Notes: a model not told the origin generated them from the sequence alone. A stretch of DNA of 64,000 nt from Skeletonema tropicum (GCA_037178625.1 CM074135.1:171001-235000); one strand, 5' to 3'. Positions 12,474 to 25,587 are shown, counted from the first letter of the stretch. Numbers and translations: made by a program.

Positions 12474-13643
12474 TCACCAGATGCAGACGCTTAATTGAGT
12501 TGTTGTATTCTTTGTGGTGAGAAAGTGTCTGTTTTGTAAAACTGTGCAGTGATCAATTTTACTAATCACCAGATGAAGATCCTGCGAAGTAATCACTTGG
12601 GATTTCATGATCCTTCTTCGCTTCTTTCCACTTCTTGTTCGGGTTATGATGTCAGTAATCCTGGTTGTCAGGTCTGTCCTGTCTTTGATGAAATCGCCCT
12701 TGATTGCTGCTGCGTATGATGTTTTTGTGATTTCCTCTAACTTTCTCTTGCTATACCTCGTCTTCGACTCTTCTGCCTTCCCCTCCAAGTATTTCACCCA
12801 ATTTGCTCGCTTCTTGTACGATTCGCAGAACTGGCCATTTTGCTTTCTCTTGCAATTTTTTAATCGGTTCGTTGAAATGTTGCTTCCGGTCCAGTATATG
12901 GCACTGTCCGACGGGTATGCTTGATCTTTGGAGCCAAGTGTTTTGCCTCTGCTGGTAGCCACGTACATTGTTCCAAGAAACTTGCTAATCTCCCACAACT
13001 CATCTGCTGGATCTATTATCATGCGGTTCCAGCGGTCTCCTTTGTCGAATCCAGCTTCGAGTCCTTGACAGCGGTGGATGGTGATGGCGTAGGCAATTTG
13101 CAATGGCATGAATAATGCGGTGCAGCATCCCCTGTTGCAAATCTGCTCGTAGGGTGGGATTGGCACGTGCTGTGCGCAATAAGTTGGGGTAGGATGCATT
13201 TGTATCAGTATGAAATGAGTTAGTAGTGTTTTCGCAGAGAGTGGCAATTGTCTTGTGTCTTTCGTGTGTCAACTTTTACTCACCGTTGGGTTGTTCTTGT
13301 CCCATGGGTCCTCGCCTGGTGGTGGTTTGTATGTAGGGAAATCCACAACAATGTACTTCGGTAGGCTAACCTCACCTTTACCGTTTGGTCCAACGGAGCG
13401 ATCCTTATCGTAAACGATCTCGACTACTACCCCAATAGCTGAGACGTACAATCCTGAGTTGGGATCGATGTTGGCTGACTCCAAGCAAACATGTGCACCT
13501 ACGCACACATCAAAGGTGTAGAATAGCCTCCTGCCGTAAAAGTGCAACTGGTATGCTGTGTTATTGCCCGCCATCCTGCTGCTGAATTGACACCTGAGCC
13601 TAGCTATTGGTACTTTCAGTCGTTCGTGTGTTTTGATCAGCAT
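12474..13643 (-). pseudogene. Helicase C-terminal remnant in A2
   Basis: Exons 13643-13284 and 13169-12474 on the minus strand; content as in A4. No difference from the other copies is seen. Confidence 0.8.
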
Positions 13644-13766
13644 GTCTACGTAGGCAGTTGCATTTGTTTATTAGGTAAAATTGTTCAGTGATCGATTATA
13701 CTAAAATGATTCAATAAGCAAGCGATACTTAGTGCGGCAGTGCACATGCACACAAAATAAACTCAC

Positions 13767-14543
13767 ATGATAGTTGAATCAGGAGAGGCCTTCTCTCCGA
13801 CAGGTACCGGTTTAGACTTTTTCGTGACAGCACCTTTCTCGGACAAATCCGGTTCATCATCATCTTGAACAGGCTGATCACGGGAGCCCGAATGAGTTTT
13901 GTCTTCAAGTACAAGTTTCCCGTTCTCATCACTGGTGTGAAGTTGAAGGTTGAAAAAAAAACTTGTAAGTAAAAAGGAAAGACAGAATTTGTAAAACGGT
14001 ACAATGAACAAAAATACCAAAATCATTGAACCACACGAAGGTTAACCTTCTCTCTTACCAAAAATGCTCACAATTTGAAGTGTACGGCGCTTGGCTTGTA
14101 CCTCCTTTCTGAGCAATAGCGGCAAACATTAAGAAGTTGACCGCTGCAGACACCAGATCATCTTTGTCAGTAGAATCAGTCTTACCAACTGGGACATTCG
14201 GGTAATGTTCAGACAGTTCATTCAGGATGTACTTGATTGACCCGACTTCAAAGACGGAAAGAGCAGAAAAGAGCAGTTGTTCCTTCTCCAACTTGGCAAC
14301 GTCAAACCCATCGCCTAATGCAACAGACGCTAGCAGCAAGAAGATACGATCGTCGGTACGCACCAAACGCCAATTGATGTCTGTTACGCTCAATGCAATG
14401 ACAGGAGCCGACGGTTTAGCGGCAGTCTTGACCCCTGACGAAGTAAGACGTGCATCGACATTGCTCCGATTCCGCACGGCACGGAAGCCCTTACCATTAC
14501 TACCAACGGTGGATATAACTGGATTTGTGTTGCCAAACTTCAT
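13767..14543 (-). CDS. MKFG-family N-terminal exons in A2
   Basis: Exons 14543-14059 and 13931-13767 on the minus strand; content as in A4. Confidence 0.65.
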
Positions 14544-15902
14544 TATTTATTCGGACAATGTAGAAATGTGATGATGTAAATGATGCAATGCATAATTTAT
14601 GAGAGCTGTTGAACGGCTCGACAACGTACAAACTGCCTACATAACCGCCGCCAACGCACCAGCGCAATAATCAGCAGAGAACAATGCAATCAATAACCAA
14701 CCACGTCATGAAGTAAACGAGTTCCTTCGTAAGCTACGTCGGCAACACAAGATCTTGTGGTTCAACACATCGACAACACGTCGACAAAAAGATTCAGCTC
14801 AACACAAGACGTCGACGTGGAGTTAAGAACTGACGTATTGATCAGTACGTGGCCAAAGATCGGCAGTTATTCAAATGCAAACACGTCGGCAACCAACGTC
14901 GGCGTCTATTTAGACTTGCATCAATAGACGACTCGGCAGATAATGTAATTGAGCCAATGTCGACCTGAGTACTTGCTGCATGAACTTAAATACTTTTTTG
15001 TTCATTGGATTTTGCCAACACCTGACTTCTGGTACTTTGTGACGTAAGACGATTGGAATCAAGTGTACTAATTCCTTAAGTAACGAAGTTTACCACGTCA
15101 CTCAGAGAAAAAATTAAGAAAATAGAGGGTGACGGGGATGCACACCGGAAAGAACGAAGAAGCTCATCGACAATCTGACTTAATTAGCCTGGAAAAGTCC
15201 TTTTTAGCACAAATCAAGCGATTTTTAGATCTAAATCATAAGATATAGCATCTAAATGACAATCAAAATGGGCATTTCAGCGGGGATGGGAGGGGGGAAA
15301 ATCCCAACACTTCAAGTTGAAGTTCCGGAAGTAATTCAGAGCAAAGCACGTAGCTACGCTACTTTGGATCTCCCCGATGGAAAAGATATGCCTTGTACGC
15401 TGGCCCACGCCCACGAAACGCCAACAAAACTTACGACCGTTAGAACAATGACAGCTACCACGCCTTTTCTCATTCTTGAGACCTTTTGATTCAAATTTTT
15501 TGTGGCCTGTCTCCATGCAATTAGAACCGCTGATGAAGGTGGCTAAGCTCCACCGAAACTCGTAATTAATGAATCATAAAGAGTTCGGTTATATTGCTTA
15601 CTACCATCATCTGGAAAAACTCCTAGCTTGTAATAAGGACTTCGTGGCTTATTGCATTCAAGACATTTCTTTTCACATTGATAAAGATTGACAACGTCAT
15701 TGCAGAGCAACTTTATAGCCGTATTCTATTGTAAAGAGACTAATTGGTAAAATTGTGCACAGCACAATTATACCAATTAAGGCCAACGTCATTGCAGAGC
15801 AACTTTATAGCCGAATTCCGTTGTATAAAGACTACTGACAAGCCACACAGCAAATGGCCAACAGCAAGATGACGACACAATACTTTACAGGCCCCGAGGG
15901 CC
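14544..15902. other. Non-coding 5' region of A2
   Basis: Same content as A4 44605-45963 in opposite orientation: paired repeats, a long hairpin and YCGACGT motifs. No gene is seen. Confidence 0.6.
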
Positions 15903-15970
15903 CGCGCTGAACCCGCCACATACACCGCTGCACGCCACCACTATTGCACCATTCTGCGCGCCCCTGTTTA

Positions 15971-18466
15971 TATGTGAACAATTGAAAAGATTTGTTGTAC
16001 CTGTAGCTTCGGACTGTTTTGACAGTATAAGGATAAGGACCAACCCATCGCTGGCCAAGCTTCTTGAAGATGATAGATGTAAACTTTCTTGAGAACTCGA
16101 GCGCCAACTTTTGTCGTAGGCTTAGCGTTTCGCGTTTGACATAATAGCATCCTTGAAGACACAAAGTTGTCATCGTTTAATTTGATCGATATTGATTGCC
16201 AACTTGGCGTTGTGTATATATTTTCCTGAGAGAACATGATTGGCTTGTTAACTCTATAGCTGTTGTAATGCACTGAGTTTAAGACTGAAATAAACTGTGA
16301 GCATCGCTGTGTTCGACAAATATTATTCTTCAAACGGACATAGTTACCGGATTTTGATCTGCTGTGTTTCAATAACTGCTTTTATATCAAACTCGGAGAG
16401 ACGGAGACCATTCATTGTCAACTTTTCGTGGAGGCTACTAGACCAGCTGTTGTGCTGACCAGCTCCTGACATTTCTACAATTGATCAGCCTTGGAACCCG
16501 TAGGGATGAGGATAATGGCTGGTATAAAACCAGTGTTTATTAGGGCCTTGAAGTACCCAAAGTTGTTGCGTTCACTTTGCTTGCTGATTCACTTGTCGAT
16601 CACACCTCTTTCGGGCTGTTGTATGTAAAATGGATATTCCGTAAAATGACATGATTTCTGTATGCCTCAAAATAAGAAATTGAAATGATATTCGATAAAT
16701 TGAAATGCTCTGTGGCTGTAGCTTGATTGGACTGGAGTAGAGGACAGTTCATCCTGCCCCCTCTCATTTCTCGGATAATTGTATTTGCTTTTGGAAGGGA
16801 ACTCAGAATTGCTAGCAAACTTGGCCAGCGCTTAAAGGACTGTTGTGACAATAGGACGTTGCTTGAAGACGGTGTAAAATTTCTTGATACCTCGAGCGTT
16901 TCGCAATTGCTGTAATAGCATCCTTGAGGACATGAAGTTGTCATCGTTTGAACATTGAGTGCCACATTGATATTGAAGTTGCGTATAAGAATTTCACCTG
17001 AAGCGGCACGTTGTACTGAACTGAGTGTAAAGCTTGAAAATACATAAACTGTGAGTTTTCACTGGTTTTGACAAAGATTGCTTTCAAAAGTGCACGCAAA
17101 GAATTTCTCATTACAGATGCATTCGCTGGACTATACCGTTGTCTTCAGGTTGCGTGCGATATTGGCATGAGAACCCCAATTGTAACTGTCGTGGTAACGA
17201 AATCCATTCCTATAAGTAGAAGGAGGTCGAAGCGACAATCGGCTGAAAAGGCTTGGAGCTGCTGTATTTCAAATACTGCACATACACATTCTATCAAACT
17301 CAGAGAGACGGGATCATTTATTGTTCAATTTTCCAATGGAGACTAGTAGATCAGCTGCTGGCTGACATGCTTCTTGCGTTTTTGCACTTGATCAGTCTTG
17401 GTATCTTCGGGAATGATGGCTGATATTAGAACCAGCGTCTTGTAGCGCGTAACGAGCAGAACCCTTGCCTTGAATAGGAGAACTTGTACAATAACCATTG
17501 CAAGTGGGATGGATCTTTCATTGGCACCAGCAGTGAGTCTGGGCCTTCGATTATATTGATCGGTGTTGAAGATTGATAAAAATACTGCCCCAGTAATGGA
17601 TTGGATGAGAACTTCTTTCGACTCTGCAATTTCAATAAGATACTCTTGATCCGCTTCAATAAGATACTCTTGATCCGCGACTGTACTAGCAAAATTCATC
17701 TTGTCAAGTAGGAGCGTAAGTCTACGCAATGTCCGCTCTTGTATGAAATTGAACTGGATTAAAGGACAGTTCATCCTGCCTCCTCTCCGCTCTCGGATAA
17801 TTAAAGATAACTCATGTCACTTTCAAAAACTTTTTATAAATAAATCTTGCAAATAATAATGATGGTAGTCGGAATTGTCCGCTGGATTCTCTCCGTGAGC
17901 CATTTCACTTGGCTTCGCAATGTGCACATCTTGTGCAATATTCAACTCTAATTCTTGTGGTAGTGCGACGCATGGATCGCCTGTAGATAATCGTTTGAAA
18001 AGGAATAAAGACCTTTGGGTCATAACAATATTGTTAGTGATGCTCATGAAAAGACCTTCTGGGTCATAAACTGTAGTGTTGCTAGTGAGATTCCAATTTG
18101 CTGGGTTAGTGTTAGTGTTAGCATTGTTAGTGTTAGCAGTCTCTCTTGGGTATGCCAAGGTGGATATAATTCATCTATTGAGTAAGTGGTTGTGCTGATA
18201 TACAGCACAACCAAGCGGATCCGACGCTGGGACAAAGGAGCCGACGCTGGGCTCTCCGCGACTGCCACTCTTGGGCTGAAAACGAGGATCCGACGCTGGG
18301 ACCCTCAACATGGCTGATATGCAGCGGAAATGGTTGGATAGAACTTCACTGCAAAACAGCTACTACAACCTAACGGATCCATCTTCGACGGCCATCCGTA
18401 CCAGGGCTCCGCTGTATGGCGGATCCAACGCTGGGTATCCGCCCAGAGCTGACTGGGTTTTGAATA
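15971..18466. other. LTR element interior, central part, with a diverged tandem duplication
   Basis: There is no recognisable retroelement protein. Several landmarks occur twice in the same order: a TAGCATCCTTGA block (about 16144 and 16916), an ATCAAACTC-GAGAGACGG block (about 16387 and 17292) and GGACAGTTCATCCTGCC (about 16742 and 17764). This shows an old duplication of roughly 0.8-1 kb. A 24-bp perfect duplication lies at 17631-17678 and short TTAGTG runs at about 18100-18145. A perfect 11-bp-stem hairpin (TGGTTGTGCTG, loop ATATA) lies at 18187-18213. CCGACGCTGGG motifs occur at 18221, 18241 and 18290, with a variant at 18425. Short minus-strand ORFs of 64-143 codons have no recognised similarity. 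Confidence 0.6.
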
Positions 18467-18763
18467 TGAAATGGTGCGCGCGGCGATTAGTGGCTGCATG
18501 TTGTGTATGGTGTGTAGTGCGGCGCGGGCCCTCGGGGCCTGTTTTTTTTTTGTGCAATGTACCCGTCTATAAATTTGCTCTGCAATGCTTGTTGTTGTAA
18601 CATAAATGTGTCATGATGACAAAATTATTTTGTGGATTTCGTGTTGGATTTTTTTTTGCAATGTATCCGTCTATAAAGTTGCTCTGCAATGCTTGTTTTT
18701 ATTGTAAATAAATTTGTTATGATGTCAAAATTATTTCGAATATTATAGTTCATTTGATTTTTT
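18467..18763. promoter_or_regulatory. 5' terminal region of G-inner: hairpin and paired repeats
   Basis: The hairpin 13-mer GGCCCTCGGGGCC is at 18527-18539. A T tract follows, then two direct repeats at 18564-18587 and 18668-18691 ending TTGCTCTGCAATG and containing TATAAA. The A family has the same pair at the same place. After each repeat comes an imperfect stem-loop of the ATAAATxTGT...ACAAAATTATTT type. These features could be transposase-binding sites, a promoter for the gene at 18764, or both; that role is inferred. Confidence 0.55.
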
Positions 18764-20567
18764 TATGGATGCAGCATCAAGTCAAGATAGGATAGAGGCC
18801 GAAGCCGAGCAAGAATTGATGGTAAGACATTTGAATGCTTCTGTCATTGGCTACGATTTAAACGGAGGGGAGTTTTGCAGTACTACTCTTTCGAATATTA
18901 TTAACGAGTTGGTCTTTATCACTTATTTATTTTTTACTTCGCTATTTGATATTCACATGTACTTGTTCCATCTAAGGCTCGTTACTGCATTCTTCATCAA
19001 TATTGGTAGCGCTAGGCATAACTTAGATAGTTTCCCTAGATATCGACTCAGCAGTCACTTAGCGTTCGTTGGTTTTTTGCCTTTGATTGGTTAGATCGGG
19101 TTTGCCGTTTTCTGATACGATGTACATTATTGTCCCTGGAATGTTAGTTTCGTTTTGGGTCTCTTTGAAGTAGTACCATTTTGGTGTATGTATCGTTGTA
19201 CCATAGTGCCTCATTATATCTTCTTGCTTTTCCTCTCTTTCTTTCTCTATCCTTTTTGTAATAGCTATCTTTGCTCTTGTTTTGCTCTGTTGTGCTTCTA
19301 TCATAAGATTTCGGAGTTGCGTTTTTGTATAGATTGGCAACTCCATTCCAAGGAAAGTTTGTAAGGAGCTCCACTGGATATCCTTATTATTCTGTTTGTA
19401 CATCTTGCTTGTTTGATCTGGAGTGTAGCATTCCTTGGTAGGCTAGTGAGTGTGTGTTCATTATTTGTGTGAGGTGTTAGCAAGTACTCTTTCTACATAG
19501 TTTCGAGCTTTTCATTTCTTTCCTGCTTTTGTGTGTTTCTCGTGATCTCGCCGAAGTGATACACATGTTATTTTTTCCGTCATTTCGCTGGCCTTATGTT
19601 GTCTTCTCATTTCACAGTTCTATTGTGAACCTTCTTGTTACTTGTTATGACGTTTCTATATTCATCTTTAGATCTTAGCGTTCGACGACGATGTGTCAAT
19701 CGTCCGATACACCGTTACAAGCTGGTGTCCATGATCTTGTCTCTCAGTAACTGTAATTGCAACCCAGCGGGCAGCAATTTCTGTAATGTCAATGATTTAT
19801 CATGTTCTAGCTCTAATCTTCACATCTTGGGCAACATCGACGTGTCAGTATTTTTCGGTGGTGATCGTAGATCGCTAAATGTGTTCCATGTATGCGGTGG
19901 CATCTTGATTCGAACCCAATTTGCTCGTCAGTTCGCTCTGAGGTATCGAGCGCTGGGTGACATAGCGTTTTGGCGCTTCTGGGAAGTTGTTATCATGCAG
20001 TCCGGCTGGTATGTACTAGAGGTGAAAAGATTTAATGACGTATTCAGTAAAGGAGTGTACTCTCATATTTGCTTAGTTAGGAGATTGCCTTCATCACTTT
20101 GGTCCAGCTGTTCCCGGGTGATTCACCGTCGGAGATCTGTATTATGTTCTTTACATCGTGATTCTTTAAGCAGCTGTGATATTGTGTACAGCGCTATATC
20201 AGAAATTGACGTCTTTTTGCGTCATAAATACAACAAAGTAGGCATATACGGTGACAGGCCACGACGTTCTATGAGCTCTGCGGTCAAGTTCAGTAATGAA
20301 CAAGTTCATCTTTTTCGGCATAAGCTTCAGCTTCTTCGTCGCATTATAGCAGTTAGAGATCCAGTAGCAGATATCCTTCTTCTTCTTTTAGATATCTACG
20401 CGTTGGCAACTTGCCTCTCTAGACCTGTTCCTTTTGATTTTGATGCTCGCAATATACGTTCTGTTGCAGATCTTCTCGAGTCTCAAGTTAGGTATTTTCT
20501 GCAGTCATGTTTGCAGGCTCAAAGGATAGAAAGCCTATTTTCCGAAATTGACGAAGTTGCGCTTTAA
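18764..20567 (+). CDS. Unknown small gene near the 5' end of G-inner, probably spliced
   Basis: A plus-strand ATG at 18764 opens MDAASSQDRIEAEAEQELM, followed by a strong donor-like GTAAGA. A 300-codon open frame ends at 20567. It is preceded by a strong acceptor (TTTCTATATTCATCTTTAG, about 19653-19671), so its usable part starts near LSVRRRCVNRPIHRY. I could not join these two in frame with confidence, so the exon map is open. The last exon is rich in Arg, Ser, Leu and Cys and ends in an acidic tail (FSEIDEVAL). The minus strand has no competing long frame over this exon. No family is recognised. The gene is convergent with the 1,123-aa gene, and its end lies 180 bp from that gene's stop. 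Confidence 0.4.
19059..19403 (-). CDS. Possible small antisense ORF, 114 aa
   Basis: The minus-strand frame MYKQNNKDIQWSSL...KTNER is Lys/Glu-rich and looks more protein-like than the T/C-rich plus strand opposite it. It overlaps the presumed intron of the 18764 gene. The other copy (9618-9962) keeps it open with a single changed residue. No family is recognised; it could be an exon of an unseen gene. Confidence 0.25.
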   Translation of the reverse strand: MYKQNNKDIQWSSLQTFLGMELPIYTKTQLRNLMIEAQQSKTRAKIAITKRIEKEREEKQEDIMRHYGTTIHTPKWYYFKETQNETNIPGTIMYIVSENGKPDLTNQRQKTNER

Positions 20568-20780
20568 CTTAGTTGTTAGTTGTAATATTTAGCACTATAA
20601 CTAATCGTAATTGTCCCTATATTGTACCAGTCCTTGTTAGGCTCACACTCTTGGATTTTCTGGCACACAGTAATAGTAATTCGTTGTACTGTCGTTTTGT
20701 AGTTCGATGCTGTAATTGTCCCCATATTGTACCAGTTCCGGTTGTTCTCATTTACTTGGATCTTCTGGCACGTAGTAATA
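20568..20780. repeat. 105-bp tandem repeats spanning the 3' ends of convergent genes
   Basis: TAATTGTCCCTATATTG at 20608 recurs at 20713 as TAATTGTCCCCATATTG, and the TAATAGTAATTCGTxGTACTG block also recurs at this spacing. The spacing is 105 bp, i.e. 35 codons, and on the minus strand it yields repeated WYNxGTIT peptides. The last unit overlaps the C-terminal codons of the 1,123-aa gene, so its end may have been duplicated. The LTR element's empty target CGTAG lies at 20771-20775. Confidence 0.55.
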
Positions 20781-22158
20781 GTAATTCGTGGTACTGTCGT
20801 TTTGAAGTTCAGTGTTGTCGGTTTTCGCTAGAATTGTCAAAGCTGGTAGCTCTCCTTCTTCTCCAAGTACTTCTTTGCTCCAGTCTGTACCCATCGCACT
20901 GATAAGTGTTACCTGAATGTTTAGTGTTTCTGCAAAATTGAGCATCTTATCACGTACAGTAATTGTGTCTGAGCCGTAGTTGTTTCCCCAGTCCTTCCAC
21001 ATCTGCCTCTCTTTCTTGTTCAAGCCGATTCTACCAACGCCTCTGCTGTACTCATTCTTTTTTCTGTTTTTTGCGTTTTTGTACGCTTTATCCAATACTC
21101 CCCTCATTGTAGTAATGTCGCTTTCGTAGTCACCTAGAATCATCCCAGGCAAGTGTTCATTGTAGTTCTTTTGTTCTTGTCCGTAGTTCTCATTGCCATC
21201 AACATTTACTGTAGTAAAATAGTTTTTGAGGTCCTGTACAAATGACGATTGAGCTTCGTCGGATAGAGCATTCCAATTCAGTCCCAAATCCATCATTCGT
21301 TTGCTAACAAATGTCTTGTCATCCTCGTCGTTACCAGTAGTTCCAACGTCATTACTGGTAGTCACAGTAATCACCGCTTGCTCGTCGTCTATTGGATCTT
21401 CTTTCTCTTCCTTTTGTTGTTTCTCGCTGTCTTTCTCATCCACTGAGTCAATATTTCCCTGCGTTGCATTCGTAGGCTTTGATTTCTTGCTTGCTCCGTC
21501 GGGTGGTTTGGCTGCCTTCCTCTTCTTCTTTTTCTTGTACTTTTCCTTGATGGCTGCTAACAAATCATCATTCTCCATCATAATACCGCCTTCATATGTC
21601 TCTCCATTAAACATAGCATTGCAAACGTCAGTTAAGTTCCTTGCTCCCTGTCCGCCAGTGATGTCTTCCAATTTCATAGGCGTTGGCTTTGCGTTTTTAG
21701 CTGATGCCTTTTTTGTACAGAACTGGTCGGCCCTCGGGGCCCCCGTTCATGGAGTGCAGAGCAGCGTAATAGGGGGCCGCAGGTGCCCTTCTATTACAGG
21801 TGGGAAAATTCATTATTTTTCACCCCCATTATTCTACAGAGTTATAGGTAGGAATCAGTACATGTGTTTTTTAGTGAGAAGGTTTACTTTAGGGACACGT
21901 AGAGTCCTCGGTAGAGACTACCGGCGTAGGATCTGTATGTGTTCCTATGTAGAAAGCAAGAAGTACCTGTTGAAAGCGAGAAATTGACTGTACTAGATGC
22001 GCTTTTTGAGCATCTATATCGGTCTGTACGAGAAAGAAATACAGGTTTTACACGGGCGTTAGTCGATTTAGTTTTTGTCTTTCTTCGTCGCGAGAAAATG
22101 TCTTTTTGTAAAACTGTGCTTGATATATCGAATCGTGCGCTTGCAGATGTTTTACTGA

Positions 22159-23328
22159 TCACCAGATGCAGACGCTTAATTGAGTTGTTGTATTCTTTGT
22201 GGTGAGAAAGTGTCTGTTTTGTAAAACTGTGCAGTGATCAATTTTACTAATCACCAGATGAAGATCCTGCGAAGTAATCACTTGGGATTTCATGATCCTT
22301 CTTCGCTTCTTTCCACTTCTTGTTCGGGTTATGATGTCAGTAATCCTGGTTGTCAGGTCTGTCCTGTCTTTGATGAAATCGCCCTTGATTGCTGCTGCGT
22401 ATGATGTTTTTGTGATTTCCTCTAACTTTCTCTTGCTATACCTCGTCTTCGACTCTTCTGCCTTCCCCTCCAAGTATTTCACCCAATTTGCTCGCTTCTT
22501 GTACGATTCGCAGAACTGGCCATTTTGCTTTCTCTTGCAATTTTTTAATCGGTTCGTTGAAATGTTGCTTCCGGTCCAGTATATGGCACTGTCCGACGGG
22601 TATGCTTGATCTTTGGAGCCAAGTGTTTTGCCTCTGCTGGTAGCCACGTACATTGTTCCAAGAAACTTGCTAATCTCCCACAACTCATCTGCTGGATCTA
22701 TTATCATGCGGTTCCAGCGGTCTCCTTTGTCGAATCCAGCTTCGAGTCCTTGACAGCGGTGGATGGTGATGGCGTAGGCAATTTGCAATGGCATGAATAA
22801 TGCGGTGCAGCATCCCCTGTTGCAAATCTGCTCGTAGGGTGGGATTGGCACGTGCTGTGCGCAATAAGTTGGGGTAGGATGCATTTGTATCAGTATGAAA
22901 TGAGTTAGTAGTGTTTTCGCAGAGAGTGGCAATTGTCTTGTGTCTTTCGTGTGTCAACTTTTACTCACCGTTGGGTTGTTCTTGTCCCATGGGTCCTCGC
23001 CTGGTGGTGGTTTGTATGTAGGGAAATCCACAACAATGTACTTCGGTAGGCTAACCTCACCTTTACCGTTTGGTCCAACGGAGCGATCCTTATCGTAAAC
23101 GATCTCGACTACTACCCCAATAGCTGAGACGTACAATCCTGAGTTGGGATCGATGTTGGCTGACTCCAAGCAAACATGTGCACCTACGCACACATCAAAG
23201 GTGTAGAATAGCCTCCTGCCGTAAAAGTGCAACTGGTATGCTGTGTTATTGCCCGCCATCCTGCTGCTGAATTGACACCTGAGCCTAGCTATTGGTACTT
23301 TCAGTCGTTCGTGTGTTTTGATCAGCAT
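22159..23328 (-). pseudogene. Helicase C-terminal remnant in A3
   Basis: Exons 23328-22969 and 22854-22159 on the minus strand; content as in A4. Confidence 0.8.
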
Positions 23329-23451
23329 GTCTACGTAGGCAGTTGCATTTGTTTATTAGGTAAAATTGTTCAGTGATCGATTATACTAAAATGATTCAAT
23401 AAGCAAGCGATACTTAGTGCGGCAGTGCACATGCACACAAAATAAACTCAC

Positions 23452-24228
23452 ATGATAGTTGAATCAGGAGAGGCCTTCTCTCCGACAGGTACCGGTTTAG
23501 ACTTTTTCGTGACAGCACCTTTCTCGGACAAATCCGGTTCATCATCATCTTGAACAGGCTGATCACGGGAGCCCGAATGAGTTTTGTCTTCAAGTACAAG
23601 TTTCCCGTTCTCATCACTGGTGTGAAGTTGAAGGTTGAAAAAAAAACTTGTAAGTAAAAAGGAAAGACAGAATTTGTAAAACGGTACAATGAACAAAAAT
23701 ACCAAAATCATTGAACCACACGAAGGTTAACCTTCTCTCTTACCAAAAATGCTCACAATTTGAAGTGTACGGCGCTTGGCTTGTACCTCCTTTCTGAGCA
23801 ATAGCGGCAAACATTAAGAAGTTGACCGCTGCAGACACCAGATCATCTTTGTCAGTAGAATCAGTCTTACCAACTGGGACATTCGGGTAATGTTCAGACA
23901 GTTCATTCAGGATGTACTTGATTGACCCGACTTCAAAGACGGAAAGAGCAGAAAAGAGCAGTTGTTCCTTCTCCAACTTGGCAACGTCAAACCCATCGCC
24001 TAATGCAACAGACGCTAGCAGCAAGAAGATACGATCGTCGGTACGCACCAAACGCCAATTGATGTCTGTTACGCTCAATGCAATGACAGGAGCCGACGGT
24101 TTAGCGGCAGTCTTGACCCCTGACGAAGTAAGACGTGCATCGACATTGCTCCGATTCCGCACGGCACGGAAGCCCTTACCATTACTACCAACGGTGGATA
24201 TAACTGGATTTGTGTTGCCAAACTTCAT
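23452..24228 (-). CDS. MKFG-family N-terminal exons in A3
   Basis: Exons 24228-23744 and 23616-23452 on the minus strand; content as in A4. Confidence 0.65.
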
Positions 24229-25587
24229 TATTTATTCGGACAATGTAGAAATGTGATGATGTAAATGATGCAATGCATAATTTATGAGAGCTGTTGAACG
24301 GCTCGACAACGTACAAACTGCCTACATAACCGCCGCCAACGCACCAGCGCAATAATCAGCAGAGAACAATGCAATCAATAACCAACCACGTCATGAAGTA
24401 AACGAGTTCCTTCGTAAGCTACGTCGGCAACACAAGATCTTGTGGTTCAACACATCGACAACACGTCGACAAAAAGATTCAGCTCAACACAAGACGTCGA
24501 CGTGGAGTTAAGAACTGACGTATTGATCAGTACGTGGCCAAAGATCGGCAGTTATTCAAATGCAAACACGTCGGCAACCAACGTCGGCGTCTATTTAGAC
24601 TTGCATCAATAGACGACTCGGCAGATAATGTAATTGAGCCAATGTCGACCTGAGTACTTGCTGCATGAACTTAAATACTTTTTTGTTCATTGGATTTTGC
24701 CAACACCTGACTTCTGGTACTTTGTGACGTAAGACGATTGGAATCAAGTGTACTAATTCCTTAAGTAACGAAGTTTACCACGTCACTCAGAGAAAAAATT
24801 AAGAAAATAGAGGGTGACGGGGATGCACACCGGAAAGAACGAAGAAGCTCATCGACAATCTGACTTAATTAGCCTGGAAAAGTCCTTTTTAGCACAAATC
24901 AAGCGATTTTTAGATCTAAATCATAAGATATAGCATCTAAATGACAATCAAAATGGGCATTTCAGCGGGGATGGGAGGGGGGAAAATCCCAACACTTCAA
25001 GTTGAAGTTCCGGAAGTAATTCAGAGCAAAGCACGTAGCTACGCTACTTTGGATCTCCCCGATGGAAAAGATATGCCTTGTACGCTGGCCCACGCCCACG
25101 AAACGCCAACAAAACTTACGACCGTTAGAACAATGACAGCTACCACGCCTTTTCTCATTCTTGAGACCTTTTGATTCAAATTTTTTGTGGCCTGTCTCCA
25201 TGCAATTAGAACCGCTGATGAAGGTGGCTAAGCTCCACCGAAACTCGTAATTAATGAATCATAAAGAGTTCGGTTATATTGCTTACTACCATCATCTGGA
25301 AAAACTCCTAGCTTGTAATAAGGACTTCGTGGCTTATTGCATTCAAGACATTTCTTTTCACATTGATAAAGATTGACAACGTCATTGCAGAGCAACTTTA
25401 TAGCCGTATTCTATTGTAAAGAGACTAATTGGTAAAATTGTGCACAGCACAATTATACCAATTAAGGCCAACGTCATTGCAGAGCAACTTTATAGCCGAA
25501 TTCCGTTGTATAAAGACTACTGACAAGCCACACAGCAAATGGCCAACAGCAAGATGACGACACAATACTTTACAGGCCCCGAGGGCC
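24229..25587. other. Non-coding 5' region of A3
   Basis: Same content as A4 44605-45963 in opposite orientation. No gene is seen. Confidence 0.6.

Larger units (their letters stand above)
12042..15970 (-). mobile_element. Short Helitron-like element, copy A2 (3,929 bp)
   Basis: Same length and orientation as A1, with identical translated frames. It is inserted in the LTR element between the flanks ...GAAAATGA and TATGTGAAC, without target duplication. Confidence 0.85.

Noticed and set aside
15832..16173. Minus-strand ORF with KLGQRWVGPYPY, recalling the GPY/F motif of gypsy integrases
   Set aside because: A single short motif, no integrase core nearby, and the ORF runs through the A2 boundary.
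18217..18435. CRISPR-like spaced repeats
   Set aside because: Units are short (11-15 bp), spacing is irregular and the context is eukaryotic.
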